64,000 nt of DNA from Pseudomonadota bacterium (GTDB lineage: Bacteria > Pseudomonadota > Gammaproteobacteria > Steroidobacterales > Steroidobacteraceae). Each line of letters starts with the position of its first letter. The first letter of the stretch is position 1. Positions 16,267-25,784 of this stretch are shown here, one piece after another. Location of the stretch: contig JAKARC010000001.1 in NCBI GenBank assembly GCA_021822385.1, positions 1 to 64,000 of the forward strand, in the 5' to 3' direction. A model generated the notes under the pieces. It was not told where the DNA came from. It worked only from the letters and a program-made list of their open reading frames with translations, and ran no database searches. The position numbers and the translations under genes are program-made.

Positions 16267-18054
16267 TCATCCGGGCGCGGACCGGCGCGGTGCGAAGACC
16301 TGTGCATGGCGCGAGCCCGATTCGCGTATCCACGCGCGGCGCGGCCTGCGCCGGGCTGCCCGCGCCGGGGCGCGGTCGAGCCAGCCCCCTTTGAATCCGG
16401 CCCGCAGCAGGCCCGTGCGGATGTCGGGATTACGCCGCATGAGCCGCCAGATCAGATGACTGCGCTGATTTTCGATCATGGCGATGATCGGACCCTGGTC
16501 GATGCCGAGGAAGGCGCCGGCGACCCAGCCGCGGCCGGGGACGACGTGGCCCGATTGAGCCAGGCGTGCGTCGGTGAAGCTGGGGTTGAATGAATCGAGG
16601 AAGCCGTAGCGGGTGTAGATCATGTCGCCGTAGCGTCGCAGCAGCGTCTGGGTCGCTTTGGTGACGTAATGGGGGGCGAACATCAGCGAGCCGATCATCG
16701 CGGTTGGTGCGATCGTGCCGTCGTCGACATTGTCCCGGGTGATGCCGCGGGCGGCGTAGCCGTAGAACTGGCGCAGTCGGCCGTGAAAGGGTGCGCGCAC
16801 ATAGCCGGGTCCGTCACAGGCGGTAAAGCCCCAGATGTCGCGGCCATATCCGGCCCAGCCCTTGGGGTTGATGATGGCGTAGCGGCGTTGCACGAGCGTG
16901 GCAATTTTGGCGTTCAGAAAATACGTTTCTCCCTGAGAGCGCATGAACGCGTCGGCAATGCCGCGCAGATCGACCCAAACCGCGGTGTACTGATAACCGA
17001 ACTGCGGTCCGAACGACAGCAGCGTCAGGCCGCCGACGCGGCGCACATCGTGTTTGTCGGTTGAGCTCCAGGCGCTCCAGGCGCTCCTGCGCAGCGGGTG
17101 TGTGGGCGAACCCAGGCCCAGGATGTAAAGAATCGACGCTTCGTTATAGCCGCGCCACTGCCACTTGGAAAAACCACGGCGGGGATACCACGCCATGCTG
17201 ACCAGCCCATTGGCTGCCGGCGCGGCCCAACGCCAATTGACGCGCGCGTACAGGCGATGCGCCAGCTGGCGGATCCGTCGCTCCGTCGGCGTGTCGCGAT
17301 CGAAATATTCCCCCGCGGTCAACACGCCTGCCATCAGCAAGGCGGTATCGATGGTCGACAGCTCGCTGTTGCGATATCTCAGGCCGGTGCGCATGTGCAG
17401 GAAATGGTAGAAGAATCCTTGATAGCCACCGTCGTGCCGCCGGCTCGTACCCTGCGGCAGATGCCACAGGAATGAGAGCACCTTGACAACACGGTGCGCG
17501 GCGGTGCGCCGGGTGACATAGCCGCGATACGCACCGATCACATCCGCGGTGAGTGCGAAACCGACAGCGGCAATGCTCGAGGGGCCATCGTGCGAGGGCC
17601 AATGATCCGGCGCCAATCCCGTGACCGGATCCGTGGTGTTCCAGAAGTAATTGAACGTCCGTCGCTCGATGTCGTGGAACATTCGCCGTGGATGGCGTGC
17701 CAACGCGCGCACGCAACCGCGGGACAGCGGTGCGAGCGGATGCGACGGCGGCCGCAGGGAGGACGCCGGCGGACAGGCGCTCGTGCCGGCGAGACTGTGT
17801 ATGTCGATGCGCGGCGCGCCGATGCTCAGCGGCTTTGGCCGTGCTGCCCGGGTCGCCCGGCGCGTGGCCTGATCGGCCAGCTGCCGTGCCTGCTGCGCCA
17901 GCTGAGTGACCTCGGCCGCAAGCTGTCGAGCTCGAGCCGCCGCCGACGGCGACGCGCGATGTGCACACCCGCCGAGGGCAAAGGCTCCGATCGCGGCAAG
18001 CGCACCGGCCCGAGCTGCCCGGGCAATCCGCTCGCCGTACCGCGCAGGCCTCAT
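16267..18054 (-). CDS. Glycoamylase-like family lipoprotein
   Basis: 595 residues from ATG 18054. The N-terminus is a lipoprotein signal: basic residues, GALAAIGAFA and the lipobox LGGC near residue 30, so the protein is acylated in the envelope. A segment of about 40 residues rich in Ala, Gln and Arg (LAAEVTQLAQQARQLADQ) predicts a helical, perhaps coiled-coil, linker. From about residue 130 the glycoamylase-like (alpha/alpha toroid) domain follows, with RRTFNYFWNTTDP, LSTIDTALLMAGVL, the active-site region WQWRGYNEASILYILGLGSP, and SFGPQFGYQYTAVWVDLRG. Homologues are linked to beta-glucan processing in some bacteria; the substrate here is unknown. It is transcribed alone and divergent from the HemD-like gene. 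Confidence 0.8.
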   Translation of the reverse strand: MRPARYGERIARAARAGALAAIGAFALGGCAHRASPSAAARARQLAAEVTQLAQQARQLADQATRRATRAARPKPLSIGAPRIDIHSLAGTSACPPASSLRPPSHPLAPLSRGCVRALARHPRRMFHDIERRTFNYFWNTTDPVTGLAPDHWPSHDGPSSIAAVGFALTADVIGAYRGYVTRRTAAHRVVKVLSFLWHLPQGTSRRHDGGYQGFFYHFLHMRTGLRYRNSELSTIDTALLMAGVLTAGEYFDRDTPTERRIRQLAHRLYARVNWRWAAPAANGLVSMAWYPRRGFSKWQWRGYNEASILYILGLGSPTHPLRRSAWSAWSSTDKHDVRRVGGLTLLSFGPQFGYQYTAVWVDLRGIADAFMRSQGETYFLNAKIATLVQRRYAIINPKGWAGYGRDIWGFTACDGPGYVRAPFHGRLRQFYGYAARGITRDNVDDGTIAPTAMIGSLMFAPHYVTKATQTLLRRYGDMIYTRYGFLDSFNPSFTDARLAQSGHVVPGRGWVAGAFLGIDQGPIIAMIENQRSHLIWRLMRRNPDIRTGLLRAGFKGGWLDRAPARAARRRPRRAWIRESGSRHAQVFAPRRSAPG

Positions 18055-18187
18055 ATCGCCCTGCGCCGGCTTGCGCGGGATTCGCAGGAACTGACTGACG
18101 TGAGCATCATCCTGCAGGTGCCCGGCGAACATCATCGTCCGAACTCATGGCCGCAGTATACGGGATGACCCCGAGGGGATGAGCCCA

Positions 18188-18241
18188 GGTCGCAGCGCGC
18201 CAGCGCCGGCACGCTGGCCGGGCGCGCGGGGCCTGCGACCC
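18188..18241. repeat. Complex inverted repeat upstream of the HemD-like gene
   Basis: GGTCGCAG (18189-18196) is mirrored by CTGCGACC at the far end, with inner CCAGC/GCTGG and CGCGC/GCGCG pairs. Together they could fold into a branched stem of about 54 nt between two divergent genes. Regulatory meaning unknown. Confidence 0.4.
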
Positions 18242-18272
18242 CGGGGTTGCATCTTGGGTATCATGGATTGCG

Positions 18273-19094
18273 ATGACCCGCCGGCCTCTCATCGGAAGAA
18301 CCATCGCCGTGCCCGAGAGCCGGGAACTCGAAGTGTTTGCCGCGTTGCTCGAACGGCGCGGCGCGCGCGTGCTCCGCTGTCCCCTGGTGGCGATCCGCGA
18401 CGCGCCCGATCCGCAACCGGTGCTGGCGTGGTGCCGCCAATTTGCCGCCGGGGAGTTCGACGACCTGATTCTCCTCACGGGAGAGGGGTTGCGGCGCCTG
18501 CTCGCGTGCATCGAGCGCCACGAGCCTGCATTGCAGAGGCCGTTTCACGCCGCTCTGGCCGTGGTGCGCACCATCACCCGCGGCCCGAAGCCCGCCCAGG
18601 CCTTGCGCGAGGTTGGCGTCAGACCACACCTGGCTGCCGAGATTCCGACCACGGCCGGAGTCATCGCGCTGTTGCGTGCCCACGATCTGCGTGGGCGGCG
18701 CATCGCCGTGCAGCTTTATGGCACCGAAGCGAATCGACCGTTGACCGATTTCCTGCGTGCCGCCGGCGCGCACACCGCGACCGTGGCGCCGTATGTGTAT
18801 GCGGATGCGGCGGATGATCGCGCAGTGCACGCGTGGGTCGCGCAGCTGGTCGCGGGCGGCGTCGATGCGGTCGCATTTACCAGCTCCGCGCAGGTTGAGC
18901 GGTTGGTCGCCCTGACCTCAGCGGCAACGGCTCGAATCGCGTTGCGCGCGACACGGGTTGCGGTAGTGGGCCCGCTGGTGGCGGCGACCCTGCGCCGTTA
19001 TGGGGTCGAACCGTCTCTGATGGCCCCGCTGCCCTTCGCGCTGAAGCCGCTCACCCGGGCATTGGAGCGGGCGCTGGGATCAGCGCAGGGGTGA
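18273..19094 (+). CDS. Uroporphyrinogen-III synthase family protein
   Basis: 273 residues. The HemD fold is suggested by the opening LIGRTIAVPESRELEVFAALLERRGA, the two-domain alternation with GVRPHLAAEIPTTAGVIALL and RRIAVQLYGTEANR in the middle, and VDAVAFTSSAQVERL near residue 200. A late RVAVVGPLVAATLRRYGV block corresponds to the conserved C-terminal GP.T...L...G. The enzyme closes hydroxymethylbilane to uroporphyrinogen III. The gene is not beside hemC or other haem genes, so it may be the main HemD or a regulatory paralogue. The family is poorly conserved, which keeps the function call moderate. Confidence 0.8.
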   Translation: MTRRPLIGRTIAVPESRELEVFAALLERRGARVLRCPLVAIRDAPDPQPVLAWCRQFAAGEFDDLILLTGEGLRRLLACIERHEPALQRPFHAALAVVRTITRGPKPAQALREVGVRPHLAAEIPTTAGVIALLRAHDLRGRRIAVQLYGTEANRPLTDFLRAAGAHTATVAPYVYADAADDRAVHAWVAQLVAGGVDAVAFTSSAQVERLVALTSAATARIALRATRVAVVGPLVAATLRRYGVEPSLMAPLPFALKPLTRALERALGSAQG

Positions 19095-19131
19095 GCGCGC
19101 GCCGCGACGCCCCACCGGAACACGAACCGGA

Positions 19132-19902
19132 TCAGGGACCCGCACCCGAATCGTCCCCGGCCACCACACTCTTGGGACGCACCAGCAGGCGCGCCATCAG
19201 AATACCCGCCTCGAACAGCAGGTACATCGGCACGGCCATGAGAGATTGCGAGAGAGCGTCCGGCGGCGTGATGAATGCCGCGACGATGAACACTCCGAGC
19301 AGCACGTAACCGCGCATCGCGCGCAGCCGCTCCACCGTCACCATGTTCATCGCCACCAGCAGCACCACCGCGACCGGCAGTTCGAACGCCAGGCCGAAGG
19401 CGAAGAACATCACCAACACGAAATCAAGATACTGAGTGATGTCGGTCATCATCGCCACGCCCTTCGGCGTGGTCGAGGCGAAGAAGTGGAAGATCGCCGG
19501 AAACACGGCGAAATACGCGAACGTCATGCCGAGGTAGAACAGAATCACCGAAGACACCAGCAACGGCAGCGCAAATCGCTTCTCGTGCCGGTAGAGCCCG
19601 GGCGCCACGAACGCCCAGATCTGGTAGAGCACGTAGGGCATGGCGGCAAATAGCGCCACAAAAAACGCGAGCTTGAAAGGTGTCGTGAACGGCGCCGCGA
19701 CACCCGTGGCGATCAGACCCCCACCCTTCGGCAGCATCTTCAGCAGCGGGGTCGCAACCAGGGTGAACATGCGGTTGGCGTAGATCGCGCACGGTATGAA
19801 CAGCAGGCCGATGGCCACCAGCGCGCGGATCAACCGCTCGCGCAGCTCGAGCAGGTGCGAGATCAGCGACCCTTCGGCGAGCGAGTCAGGCTCCGGGCTC
19901 AT
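19132..19902 (-). CDS. tatC: Sec-independent protein translocase TatC
   Basis: 256 residues from ATG 19902 ([24 protein letters not shown]). The N-terminal HLLELRERL with its conserved Glu binds twin-arginine signals. Six hydrophobic segments follow, with the family motifs [28 protein letters not shown] and [11 protein letters not shown]. It forms the receptor of the Tat pore with TatB. Its start overlaps the tatB end by 17 bp. The frame extends upstream but only inside tatB. Confidence 0.97.
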   Translation of the reverse strand: MSPEPDSLAEGSLISHLLELRERLIRALVAIGLLFIPCAIYANRMFTLVATPLLKMLPKGGGLIATGVAAPFTTPFKLAFFVALFAAMPYVLYQIWAFVAPGLYRHEKRFALPLLVSSVILFYLGMTFAYFAVFPAIFHFFASTTPKGVAMMTDITQYLDFVLVMFFAFGLAFELPVAVVLLVAMNMVTVERLRAMRGYVLLGVFIVAAFITPPDALSQSLMAVPMYLLFEAGILMARLLVRPKSVVAGDDSGAGP

Positions 19903-20209
19903 GCGGTTGCGCAGCGGCGGAGCTTGCGGCGGGTGCAGCGGGTGAATGAACCGACTGCGATTCGCCCGGCGGCGCGGCGGGCGGCGGATCGGCATCCGGG
20001 GTCACGGTCGGCTTGGCCGAGAGGCTCGGGCGGTGACCCTCCAGATCGAGCTCCTCTTCCAGCTGTTCCTGCAACTGCCGCGCCATGGCACGCGCCCGGC
20101 CCACCCAGCGGCCCACCCGGCGCACCACGCCCGGAAGCCGCTCCGGACCCAGCACGATCAAGGCCAGGACGAAGATGACCAGAAGCTCGGAAAAGCTGAA
20201 GTCGAACAT
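19886..20209 (-). CDS. tatB: Sec-independent protein translocase TatB
   Basis: 107 residues. The N-terminal membrane helix [20 protein letters not shown] is followed by the TatB-type [20 protein letters not shown] amphipathic helix and a charged, Pro/Ala-rich tail. The FSELL and GPERLP features distinguish TatB from TatA. It works with TatC as substrate receptor. Confidence 0.95.
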   Translation of the reverse strand: MFDFSFSELLVIFVLALIVLGPERLPGVVRRVGRWVGRARAMARQLQEQLEEELDLEGHRPSLSAKPTVTPDADPPPAAPPGESQSVHSPAAPAASSAAAQPHEPGA

Positions 20210-20291
20210 GGCGCTTCAGGACAAATGACTACCGTAGGATCCGCGGGCGGCCCATGCAGGCCGTCCGCTCCGATCCCCTGCCCCGCACTGC

Positions 20292-20549
20292 TCAGGCGTT
20301 GCGATCGCCCTTGGAGGCCGGACTGCCGGTCCGGGTCTCGGTAAATTCGGCGTCGGTACTCTCGGAGCGGATCTGTCGGGATGGGCCGGAGGAGCCGGCC
20401 GTTTCATCCTTCTCGCCTTCGTTCATCGCTCTCTTGAAGCCGCGGACCGCATGTCCGAGGTCATCGCCGATGCTGCGCAATTTCTTGCCACCGAAGATGA
20501 TGAGAACAACAACCAGAACGACGAGCAGGGTCTTGAAATCGAAATCCAT
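20292..20549 (-). CDS. tatA: Sec-independent protein translocase TatA
   Basis: 85 residues from ATG 20549. One membrane helix ([19 protein letters not shown]) with the FG hinge is followed by an amphipathic helix ([17 protein letters not shown]) and a polar tail. The start MDFDFKT is unlike the usual MGSFSIWHW; the helix begins directly after two acidic residues. It polymerises to form the Tat pore. First gene of tatABC; 82 bp separate it from tatB. Confidence 0.93.
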   Translation of the reverse strand: MDFDFKTLLVVLVVVLIIFGGKKLRSIGDDLGHAVRGFKRAMNEGEKDETAGSSGPSRQIRSESTDAEFTETRTGSPASKGDRNA

Positions 20550-20658
20550 AAGCTCTGGACTCCGTTGATGCGAACATAAAGAACTCAGGCCGTCATCATA
20601 GGCCAAATAACCGCTTCCGGCCGAGAAAGTTTTCCCGCAGGCGGGTCAGGGGAAATCC

Positions 20659-21111
20659 CTATGTTTCCTGGGCACGGACTTCGAGCCAGAAGGTCACCGG
20701 ACCGTCATTGACCAGCGTCACCTGCATGTGTGCGCCAAACTCTCCGGTCGCGACGGGCGTGTGGCGCGCGCGGGCCCGCTCGAGCAGGTACACGAACAGC
20801 GCCTGCGCCTGATCGGGCGCTGCCGCGGTGCTGAATCCCGGCCGGTTGCCGCGGCGGGTGTCAGCGGCGAGCGTGAACTGTGGCACAAGCAACAGCCCGC
20901 CGCGGGTCTCGCGGAGCGACAGGTTCATCCGACCCTGCTGATCGGCAAAGATGCGGTAACCGAGCAACCGCTCGAGAAGACGGTCGGCTTCGCGGCGCGC
21001 GTCATCGGGCTGCACGCCGATCAAGGCCAGGAGGCCCGGACCGATGGTGCCGAGCACCTGCGACCCGGAACTGACCTCGGCACGTGTTACACGTTGAATG
21101 AGGCCGATCAT
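20659..21111 (-). CDS. dtd: D-aminoacyl-tRNA deacylase
   Basis: 150 residues, the normal size. The cross-subunit Gly-cisPro motif is in [10 protein letters not shown] near residue 137. The Ser-Gln-Phe-Thr block appears here as VPQFTLAAD with Pro at the usual Ser position. The start is [13 protein letters not shown], typical of the family. It removes D-amino acids (and glycine) from tRNAs. It lies 109 bp upstream of tatA on the same strand and after degP. Confidence 0.93.
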   Translation of the reverse strand: MIGLIQRVTRAEVSSGSQVLGTIGPGLLALIGVQPDDARREADRLLERLLGYRIFADQQGRMNLSLRETRGGLLLVPQFTLAADTRRGNRPGFSTAAAPDQAQALFVYLLERARARHTPVATGEFGAHMQVTLVNDGPVTFWLEVRAQET

Positions 21112-21134
21112 CGTGCCGTGGCCATCGGCGTTGC

Positions 21135-21172
21135 CGCGCCGGGGCTCGCCGTACGCGGCGAGCCCCGGCGCG
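21135..21172 (-). terminator. Perfect 17-bp hairpin after degP
   Basis: CGCGCCGGGGCTCGCCG, loop TACG, then the exact reverse complement. It starts 4 bp beyond the degP stop codon on the transcribed strand. No T-run follows, but the stem is strong enough to end or process the transcript before dtd. Confidence 0.7.
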
Positions 21173-21176
21173 CAGA

Positions 21177-22652
21177 CTATTGCGCCTGCACGGGGACGAA
21201 CGTGGTGACATCCCCGTTCTTGATCAGCAATGCGACGTCACCGTCCTTGGCGTGATTCACGATCGCGTTGAGCTGGTTCGGGGTCGAGACGCTCTGGCCA
21301 TTGGCGGACAGGACGATATCACCGGGCTGAATGCCGGCGTCAAGCGCCGGGCCGCTCACCCCTTCGACCTCGAGGCCACCGTGCACCTGGTCCTGCTGCT
21401 GCTCCTGCGCGGTCAGGGGGCGCACGACCAGACCCAGCCGCCCGCCGAGCCGGCCCGAGCGATCATTGGTCGCGAGCAGGCCGTTCGTGCCCATGGCGCC
21501 GAGTTTGGCGGTGAGCACGTGCTCGGCGTGATTGCGCCAGACCGTCAGGTGAACCACGGTGCCAGGCAACAGGCTCGCCACGCGCACCGGCAGATCCGTC
21601 ATGCGCTCGATCTTGTGGCCGTCCAGCGCCAGGATCACATCGCCGCTCTTGATGCCGGCAGCCTGCGCCGGACTGCCCGGATTGACGCGCGTCACCAGTG
21701 CTCCTTCGGGCCGCGGCAGACCGAAGGCGTTCGCCGTGACCTGATTGACCGGCTGGATGAGGATGCCGAGCTCGCCGCGCTCGACGTGACCGGAGGCGAT
21801 CAGCTGGTCGGCGACATGCATCGCCACGTTGATCGGGATCGAAAACGACAGGCCCATGTACCCGCCGGAACGGCTATAGATCTCCGAGTTGATGCCCACC
21901 ACCTGGCCCTGCATGTTGATGAGCGGCCCGCCGGAGTTGCCAGGATTGATCGGCACGTCGGTCTGGATGAACGGGACATAGTCGAACTTGTTGGCGTTCG
22001 GCAGCACACGCCCGAGGGCGCTGACGATGCCCGCCGTGGCGGTGTAGTCGAATCCGAACGGCATGCCGATCGCGAGCACCCACTGACCGACCCGCAGCGA
22101 CTTGGAGTTGCCGAGCGTCACCGTCGGCAGATTATGAGCCGGTATCTTGATGACCGCGATATCCGAGATCTTGTCCATGCCGATGACTTTGGCCGGATAC
22201 TCGCGCCGGTCGTGCAGCTCGACGGTGATCTTGCTCGCGCCCGCGACCACGTGCGCGTTGGTGACGATCAGGCCGTCGGGACGGATGATGAAGCCGGAGC
22301 CGAGGCCCTCCACCGGCTCGGGGTGCTGATAGGGAAGACTGCGGAAAAACGGCGCAAACGGACTGTTCGGGCCGAAGGGATTGCCCTGCGGCTGCTGCAT
22401 GCTCGAGCCGGATGGCTTCTCGACGACCTTGATGGCCACGACCGCCGGGGCATAGCGCTTGATGAGCGTGGAGAAGTCCGGCAGCTCGACCGCAACGCCG
22501 CCGCGCGGATTGGCGGAGGTCAGAGCTTCCGGCGGCGGATTCGCCGCCTGTGCGGTGCGCGTGCTGTAGATCGCGGCGAGCGGGGCGGCACCGATCAGCA
22601 CGCCGAGCGCGACCGCGGCCAGCGGGTTACGAAACACTTTCCTCATGGTCAT
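21177..22652 (-). CDS. degP: Periplasmic serine protease/chaperone DegP (MucD) type
   Basis: 491 residues (ATG at 22652; a second at 22646). The signal peptide occupies about 1-36 (cleavage after TAQA). The trypsin-like domain has its triad in TNAHVV (His), SDIAVIKI (Asp) and NPGNSGGPL (Ser). Two PDZ domains follow, around 285-375 ([20 protein letters not shown]) and 395-490 ([16 protein letters not shown]). A Gln/Pro/Gly-rich LA-loop-like stretch (residues 83-105) lies before the protease core. It degrades or refolds damaged envelope proteins. A palindrome lies 68 bp upstream. Confidence 0.95.
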   Translation of the reverse strand: MTMRKVFRNPLAAVALGVLIGAAPLAAIYSTRTAQAANPPPEALTSANPRGGVAVELPDFSTLIKRYAPAVVAIKVVEKPSGSSMQQPQGNPFGPNSPFAPFFRSLPYQHPEPVEGLGSGFIIRPDGLIVTNAHVVAGASKITVELHDRREYPAKVIGMDKISDIAVIKIPAHNLPTVTLGNSKSLRVGQWVLAIGMPFGFDYTATAGIVSALGRVLPNANKFDYVPFIQTDVPINPGNSGGPLINMQGQVVGINSEIYSRSGGYMGLSFSIPINVAMHVADQLIASGHVERGELGILIQPVNQVTANAFGLPRPEGALVTRVNPGSPAQAAGIKSGDVILALDGHKIERMTDLPVRVASLLPGTVVHLTVWRNHAEHVLTAKLGAMGTNGLLATNDRSGRLGGRLGLVVRPLTAQEQQQDQVHGGLEVEGVSGPALDAGIQPGDIVLSANGQSVSTPNQLNAIVNHAKDGDVALLIKNGDVTTFVPVQAQ

Positions 22653-22719
22653 ATCAGCCTCTGCAAAACCGGTTGTCTGTGAATACCATTGCGGGACGCC
22701 TGCCAGGATACGGTCATAA

Positions 22720-22738
22720 TCTTAAGTGACCCTTAAGA
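22720..22738. promoter_or_regulatory. Perfect dyad upstream of degP
   Basis: TCTTAAG-TGACC-CTTAAGA, with 7-bp arms. It sits between the stop of the MBL-hydrolase gene and the degP start, in a short AT-richer patch that also holds the only plausible degP promoter sequence. This is the place expected for an operator of an envelope-stress regulator; the cognate protein is unknown. Confidence 0.5.
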
Positions 22739-22775
22739 CCCCGGCGGGAAATCCGCGCCGCAATCCTCGAATCCC

Positions 22776-23747
22776 TCATCGGGCCCGGGTGTCGAGCCAG
22801 TGCATAAGGCCCTGGGTGTTCAGCTCGATATCCCCCCAGAGCAACTCGCGCAGTCGCGTCCGCTCAACCGGACAGCCGTGTGCCTCGGCCTGCGCCTGCC
22901 ACAGCGTCCACAGGGCCTCGCGAATGCACTCCGCGCGATCCGCGGCCGCGGCTGCGGAGCGCGCAATACGCTCAAGATCGCGGATCTGGCGCAGCAGCGA
23001 CGCGCCGAGCCGTGGCACATCCGTGACACGGCTGTAATGCATCAAGTATACGGCCTCGGGCCTGAGCGCGAGCAGACGCTCGACCGAAGCGCACAGCTGG
23101 TCCGGGTCGAACTGGGTGGGCGTGGTGGTCGGCACGATGAACGCGCCGGCGGCGCTGTCGAGTTCCCGGTACGAGATGCCGAAGGTATCCCCGGTGAACA
23201 CGCACCGATGCACCGGATCGAAGAACGCTTGATGGTGCAGCGCGTGACCGGGAGTGTGCAGGACTTCGACGGTCCGGCCGCCAAGACTCAGCCGTTCGCC
23301 GTCCCGGGTGACATGCACGCGCTCGGCGGCGATGGGCTCGATCCGGCCATACAGGCGCTCGAAGCGTTCCGTGCCGTAGACCGCGCGGGCACCGGCGATC
23401 AGCCGGGCCGGATCGATCATGTGCGGTGCGGCGCGCGGGTGCACGACGCACAGCGCATTCGGCAGGGCACGCATGAGCCGACCGGCGCCCCCGGCATGAT
23501 CCAGATGAACGTGAGTGAGCAGAACATACTCAACCGCTTCCGGGGCAATGCCGAGTGCGCGCAGCCCGGCCAGCAGAAACGGAACGGAGTCGTTGGTGCC
23601 GACATCGACGAAGGCCGCGCGCGCGCCCGCGTGCAGCACGTGCGCAGCAGCGTGCCCCGGGTAGAGGTATTCGGCATCGATCGCCGTCACGGCCTCGGCA
23701 TGGCGCACCAGCCGGGGCGTGGGCAGGGTGTTTACGCTGTCGATCAT
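22776..23747 (-). CDS. Metallo-beta-lactamase fold hydrolase
   Basis: 323 residues. The metal-binding signature LLTHVHLDHAGG lies near residue 80, later ligands are in HTPGHALHH (about 165) and FTGDTFG (about 185), and HYSRVTD (about 240) probably supplies the last His. The roughly 80-residue C-terminal helical part (DLERIARSAAAAADRAE) resembles a MBLAC2/BLACT-like extension. The specific substrate cannot be read from sequence. It may be a thioesterase- or glyoxalase-like hydrolase. It precedes degP on the same strand by 123 bp. Confidence 0.8.
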   Translation of the reverse strand: MIDSVNTLPTPRLVRHAEAVTAIDAEYLYPGHAAAHVLHAGARAAFVDVGTNDSVPFLLAGLRALGIAPEAVEYVLLTHVHLDHAGGAGRLMRALPNALCVVHPRAAPHMIDPARLIAGARAVYGTERFERLYGRIEPIAAERVHVTRDGERLSLGGRTVEVLHTPGHALHHQAFFDPVHRCVFTGDTFGISYRELDSAAGAFIVPTTTPTQFDPDQLCASVERLLALRPEAVYLMHYSRVTDVPRLGASLLRQIRDLERIARSAAAAADRAECIREALWTLWQAQAEAHGCPVERTRLRELLWGDIELNTQGLMHWLDTRAR

Positions 23748-23782
23748 GCGGCAATGGTAACGGCTTGAGCTAGCATAGGCTC

Positions 23783-25732
23783 ATGGGATTCCAAAGGGTG
23801 AACGGTCCGGCGCACCTGGCGCCTGCTTTGCTTGCGGCGTGTGTCCTAGCGGGCGCGCCGGCGTGCGGCGCTTCCGGCCTCGGTGCACACCGTGCAGTGC
23901 TGCGCTCGAGCGACGTGCCGGCGCTCGCGCCGCGCATCCTGCGCCGTCTGGCGCAAGCGCAGCGCTGGCGCGGTGCGCGCTTTCTCGGCTGGCTGCCCGA
24001 TGGTGCGATGTTGGTCGAAGCCCACGAGGGCCGCCGGCACGCCCTCGAGCGCGTGAGCGCAGCGCAGCGTCCGCCGGTCCGACTGGCCGCCCTGAGCGGT
24101 GGGGTGCTCGGGGCCGTCACTCCGCGCGTCGGCACCCGGCTCTTGTACGCACAGCGATCCGCGCGCGGGCCGCAGTGGTACGTTGTCGGTCCCCAGGGGC
24201 GCAGTCATGTCCTGAACGGCAGCGCGCCCGTGCTGGGTCGGCCGATATGGTCGAGCCACGGCCGACGCATCGCCTTTCTCGGGCTGACCCCGGACGCAGA
24301 TCGTGAGGCGGTCTACGTGACGGACGCGGCGGGTGCCGGCCTGCCGCGGCTGATGATCGGCGGTCTGGCGGGCCGCTGGCGTCTGCTCGATTGGTCCTCC
24401 AATGGACGGCGAGTCCTCCTGAAGTACGATGCCGGGCCAGACGATGAGTCGCTCTATATCGGCCGCCTCGCCGATGGCGCGCTCAGGCACTTGCCTCTCC
24501 CGAGCGCCCGCCTCGGTGCGGCGCGCTTCGCGCCGGGTGGCGCCGCAGTCGATTTCATCTCGGATCAGGACGGGGATTACGCACGGCTGCTGCGCTGGAA
24601 TGAAGACACGGGCCGCGTGCGCGCCCTGTCGGCCCCAGCGGCATGGAGCGTGGATCAGTTCGCGGCCAGTCCCAACGGCCGCTATATCGCCTATACGCTC
24701 GATGATGACGGACGCAGCCTTCTGCACGTGATCAATCGGCGGCTGCAACTCGATGTCGCCGTGCCGTGGGCGCACGAGGGCGTTATCGAGAACCTGCAGT
24801 TTGATGCCGGCCGGCGCCTGGGCTTTACGTTCGAGTCGGGTTCTCGACCCCCGGCAGCCTACGTATACGCTGCGGGCAGCGGACGGATCCGCCGCTGGAC
24901 CGACGGGCAGCCGGGTCCGCTGGACACCGCGGCGCCAGCTCGTGTGCGGCTCGTCCACTACCCGACGTGGGATCGGGTCGATGGCCATTGGCGGCGGCTC
25001 TCCGCGTACGTCTATCTGCCGCCGGGGCCTGGGCCGGCGCCGGTGCTGGTGCTGCTGCATGCCGGTGTGGCCGGTCAGTTCCGGCCCCGCTGGCGTCCCT
25101 TTCTGCAATTCGTGGCCAACGATCTGGGCTACGTCGTGATCGCGCCGAACGTGCGCGGTTCCGGCGGATACGGCCGCGCCTTCCGTGCCCTCGCCGACGG
25201 CGTCCAGCGCACCGACGCGTTGCGCGATATCGGCGCGTTGATGGTCTGGATCGGGCTGCAGCCGGGGTTCGACGCGCATCGGATCGTAGTGATGGGGCGC
25301 GGCTATGGCGGATGGTTGGCTGTGAATGCGCTGGCCTTGTTTGAACGACATCTGCTCGGCGCCATCGACATCGACGGCATTGCCAACCTCGCCGCCTACG
25401 TCGCCCACGCCCCCGAGTCCCAGCGGCAGTTTCGTCGGGCGCGCTTCGGTAATGCGCGCGATCCGCAAACAGCCGAATTCCTGCGGCGGATTTCGCCGGT
25501 GGGCAACGTGCAGCGCATCATCGCGCCGGTGCTGATCCTGCAGGGACTCGCCGGCGGGGGTGAGCGCGCGGCTGCGGCGCGCCAGATGGCCTATCTGCTG
25601 CGTTTCTACGGCGATCACGTGGAGTTGTTGACGGCCGCCAATGCGCGCCGAGGGTGCACACCGAGGGCGGATCGACAGGCCTATCGCGCCGCGATCGCCC
25701 AGTTCCTGCTCGCGTTGAAGACGGAGAAGTGA
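23783..25732 (+). CDS. S9 peptidase-fold protein lacking the catalytic triad
   Basis: 649 residues with a signal peptide (AALLAACVLAGAPACG region; the Cys in PACG could be a lipobox). A beta-propeller-like region, about 60-390, carries repeats such as IWSSHGRRIAFLG and ASPNGRYIAYTLDD. It is followed by an alpha/beta-hydrolase domain with S9 layout: NVRGSGGYGRAF and DIGALMVWI. Where active enzymes have GWSYGG, this one has GRGYGG, so the nucleophile is Gly at about residue 507. The usual Asp loop (G..D) reads LQGLAGGGERAA, and the GHGF/GHAF histidine region reads TAANARRGC. All three catalytic residues therefore appear lost while the frame is intact, suggesting a non-enzymatic exported protein. 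The gene has no operon partner: the next gene converges from the other strand. Confidence 0.75.
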   Translation: MGFQRVNGPAHLAPALLAACVLAGAPACGASGLGAHRAVLRSSDVPALAPRILRRLAQAQRWRGARFLGWLPDGAMLVEAHEGRRHALERVSAAQRPPVRLAALSGGVLGAVTPRVGTRLLYAQRSARGPQWYVVGPQGRSHVLNGSAPVLGRPIWSSHGRRIAFLGLTPDADREAVYVTDAAGAGLPRLMIGGLAGRWRLLDWSSNGRRVLLKYDAGPDDESLYIGRLADGALRHLPLPSARLGAARFAPGGAAVDFISDQDGDYARLLRWNEDTGRVRALSAPAAWSVDQFAASPNGRYIAYTLDDDGRSLLHVINRRLQLDVAVPWAHEGVIENLQFDAGRRLGFTFESGSRPPAAYVYAAGSGRIRRWTDGQPGPLDTAAPARVRLVHYPTWDRVDGHWRRLSAYVYLPPGPGPAPVLVLLHAGVAGQFRPRWRPFLQFVANDLGYVVIAPNVRGSGGYGRAFRALADGVQRTDALRDIGALMVWIGLQPGFDAHRIVVMGRGYGGWLAVNALALFERHLLGAIDIDGIANLAAYVAHAPESQRQFRRARFGNARDPQTAEFLRRISPVGNVQRIIAPVLILQGLAGGGERAAAARQMAYLLRFYGDHVELLTAANARRGCTPRADRQAYRAAIAQFLLALKTEK

Positions 25733-25784
25733 CGCGCGGCGGCCCCGGAGCGCTGATCTGGGCACTTCGGTACGATCTCGAGCT

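Noticed and set aside
21180-22682. 500-codon open frame opposite degP
   Set aside because: Shadow of degP in high-GC DNA, Arg/His/Asp-rich, no family likeness.
23846-25765. 639-codon open frame opposite the S9-like gene
   Set aside because: The plus-strand gene has a signal peptide, propeller and hydrolase motifs; the antisense frame shows none.
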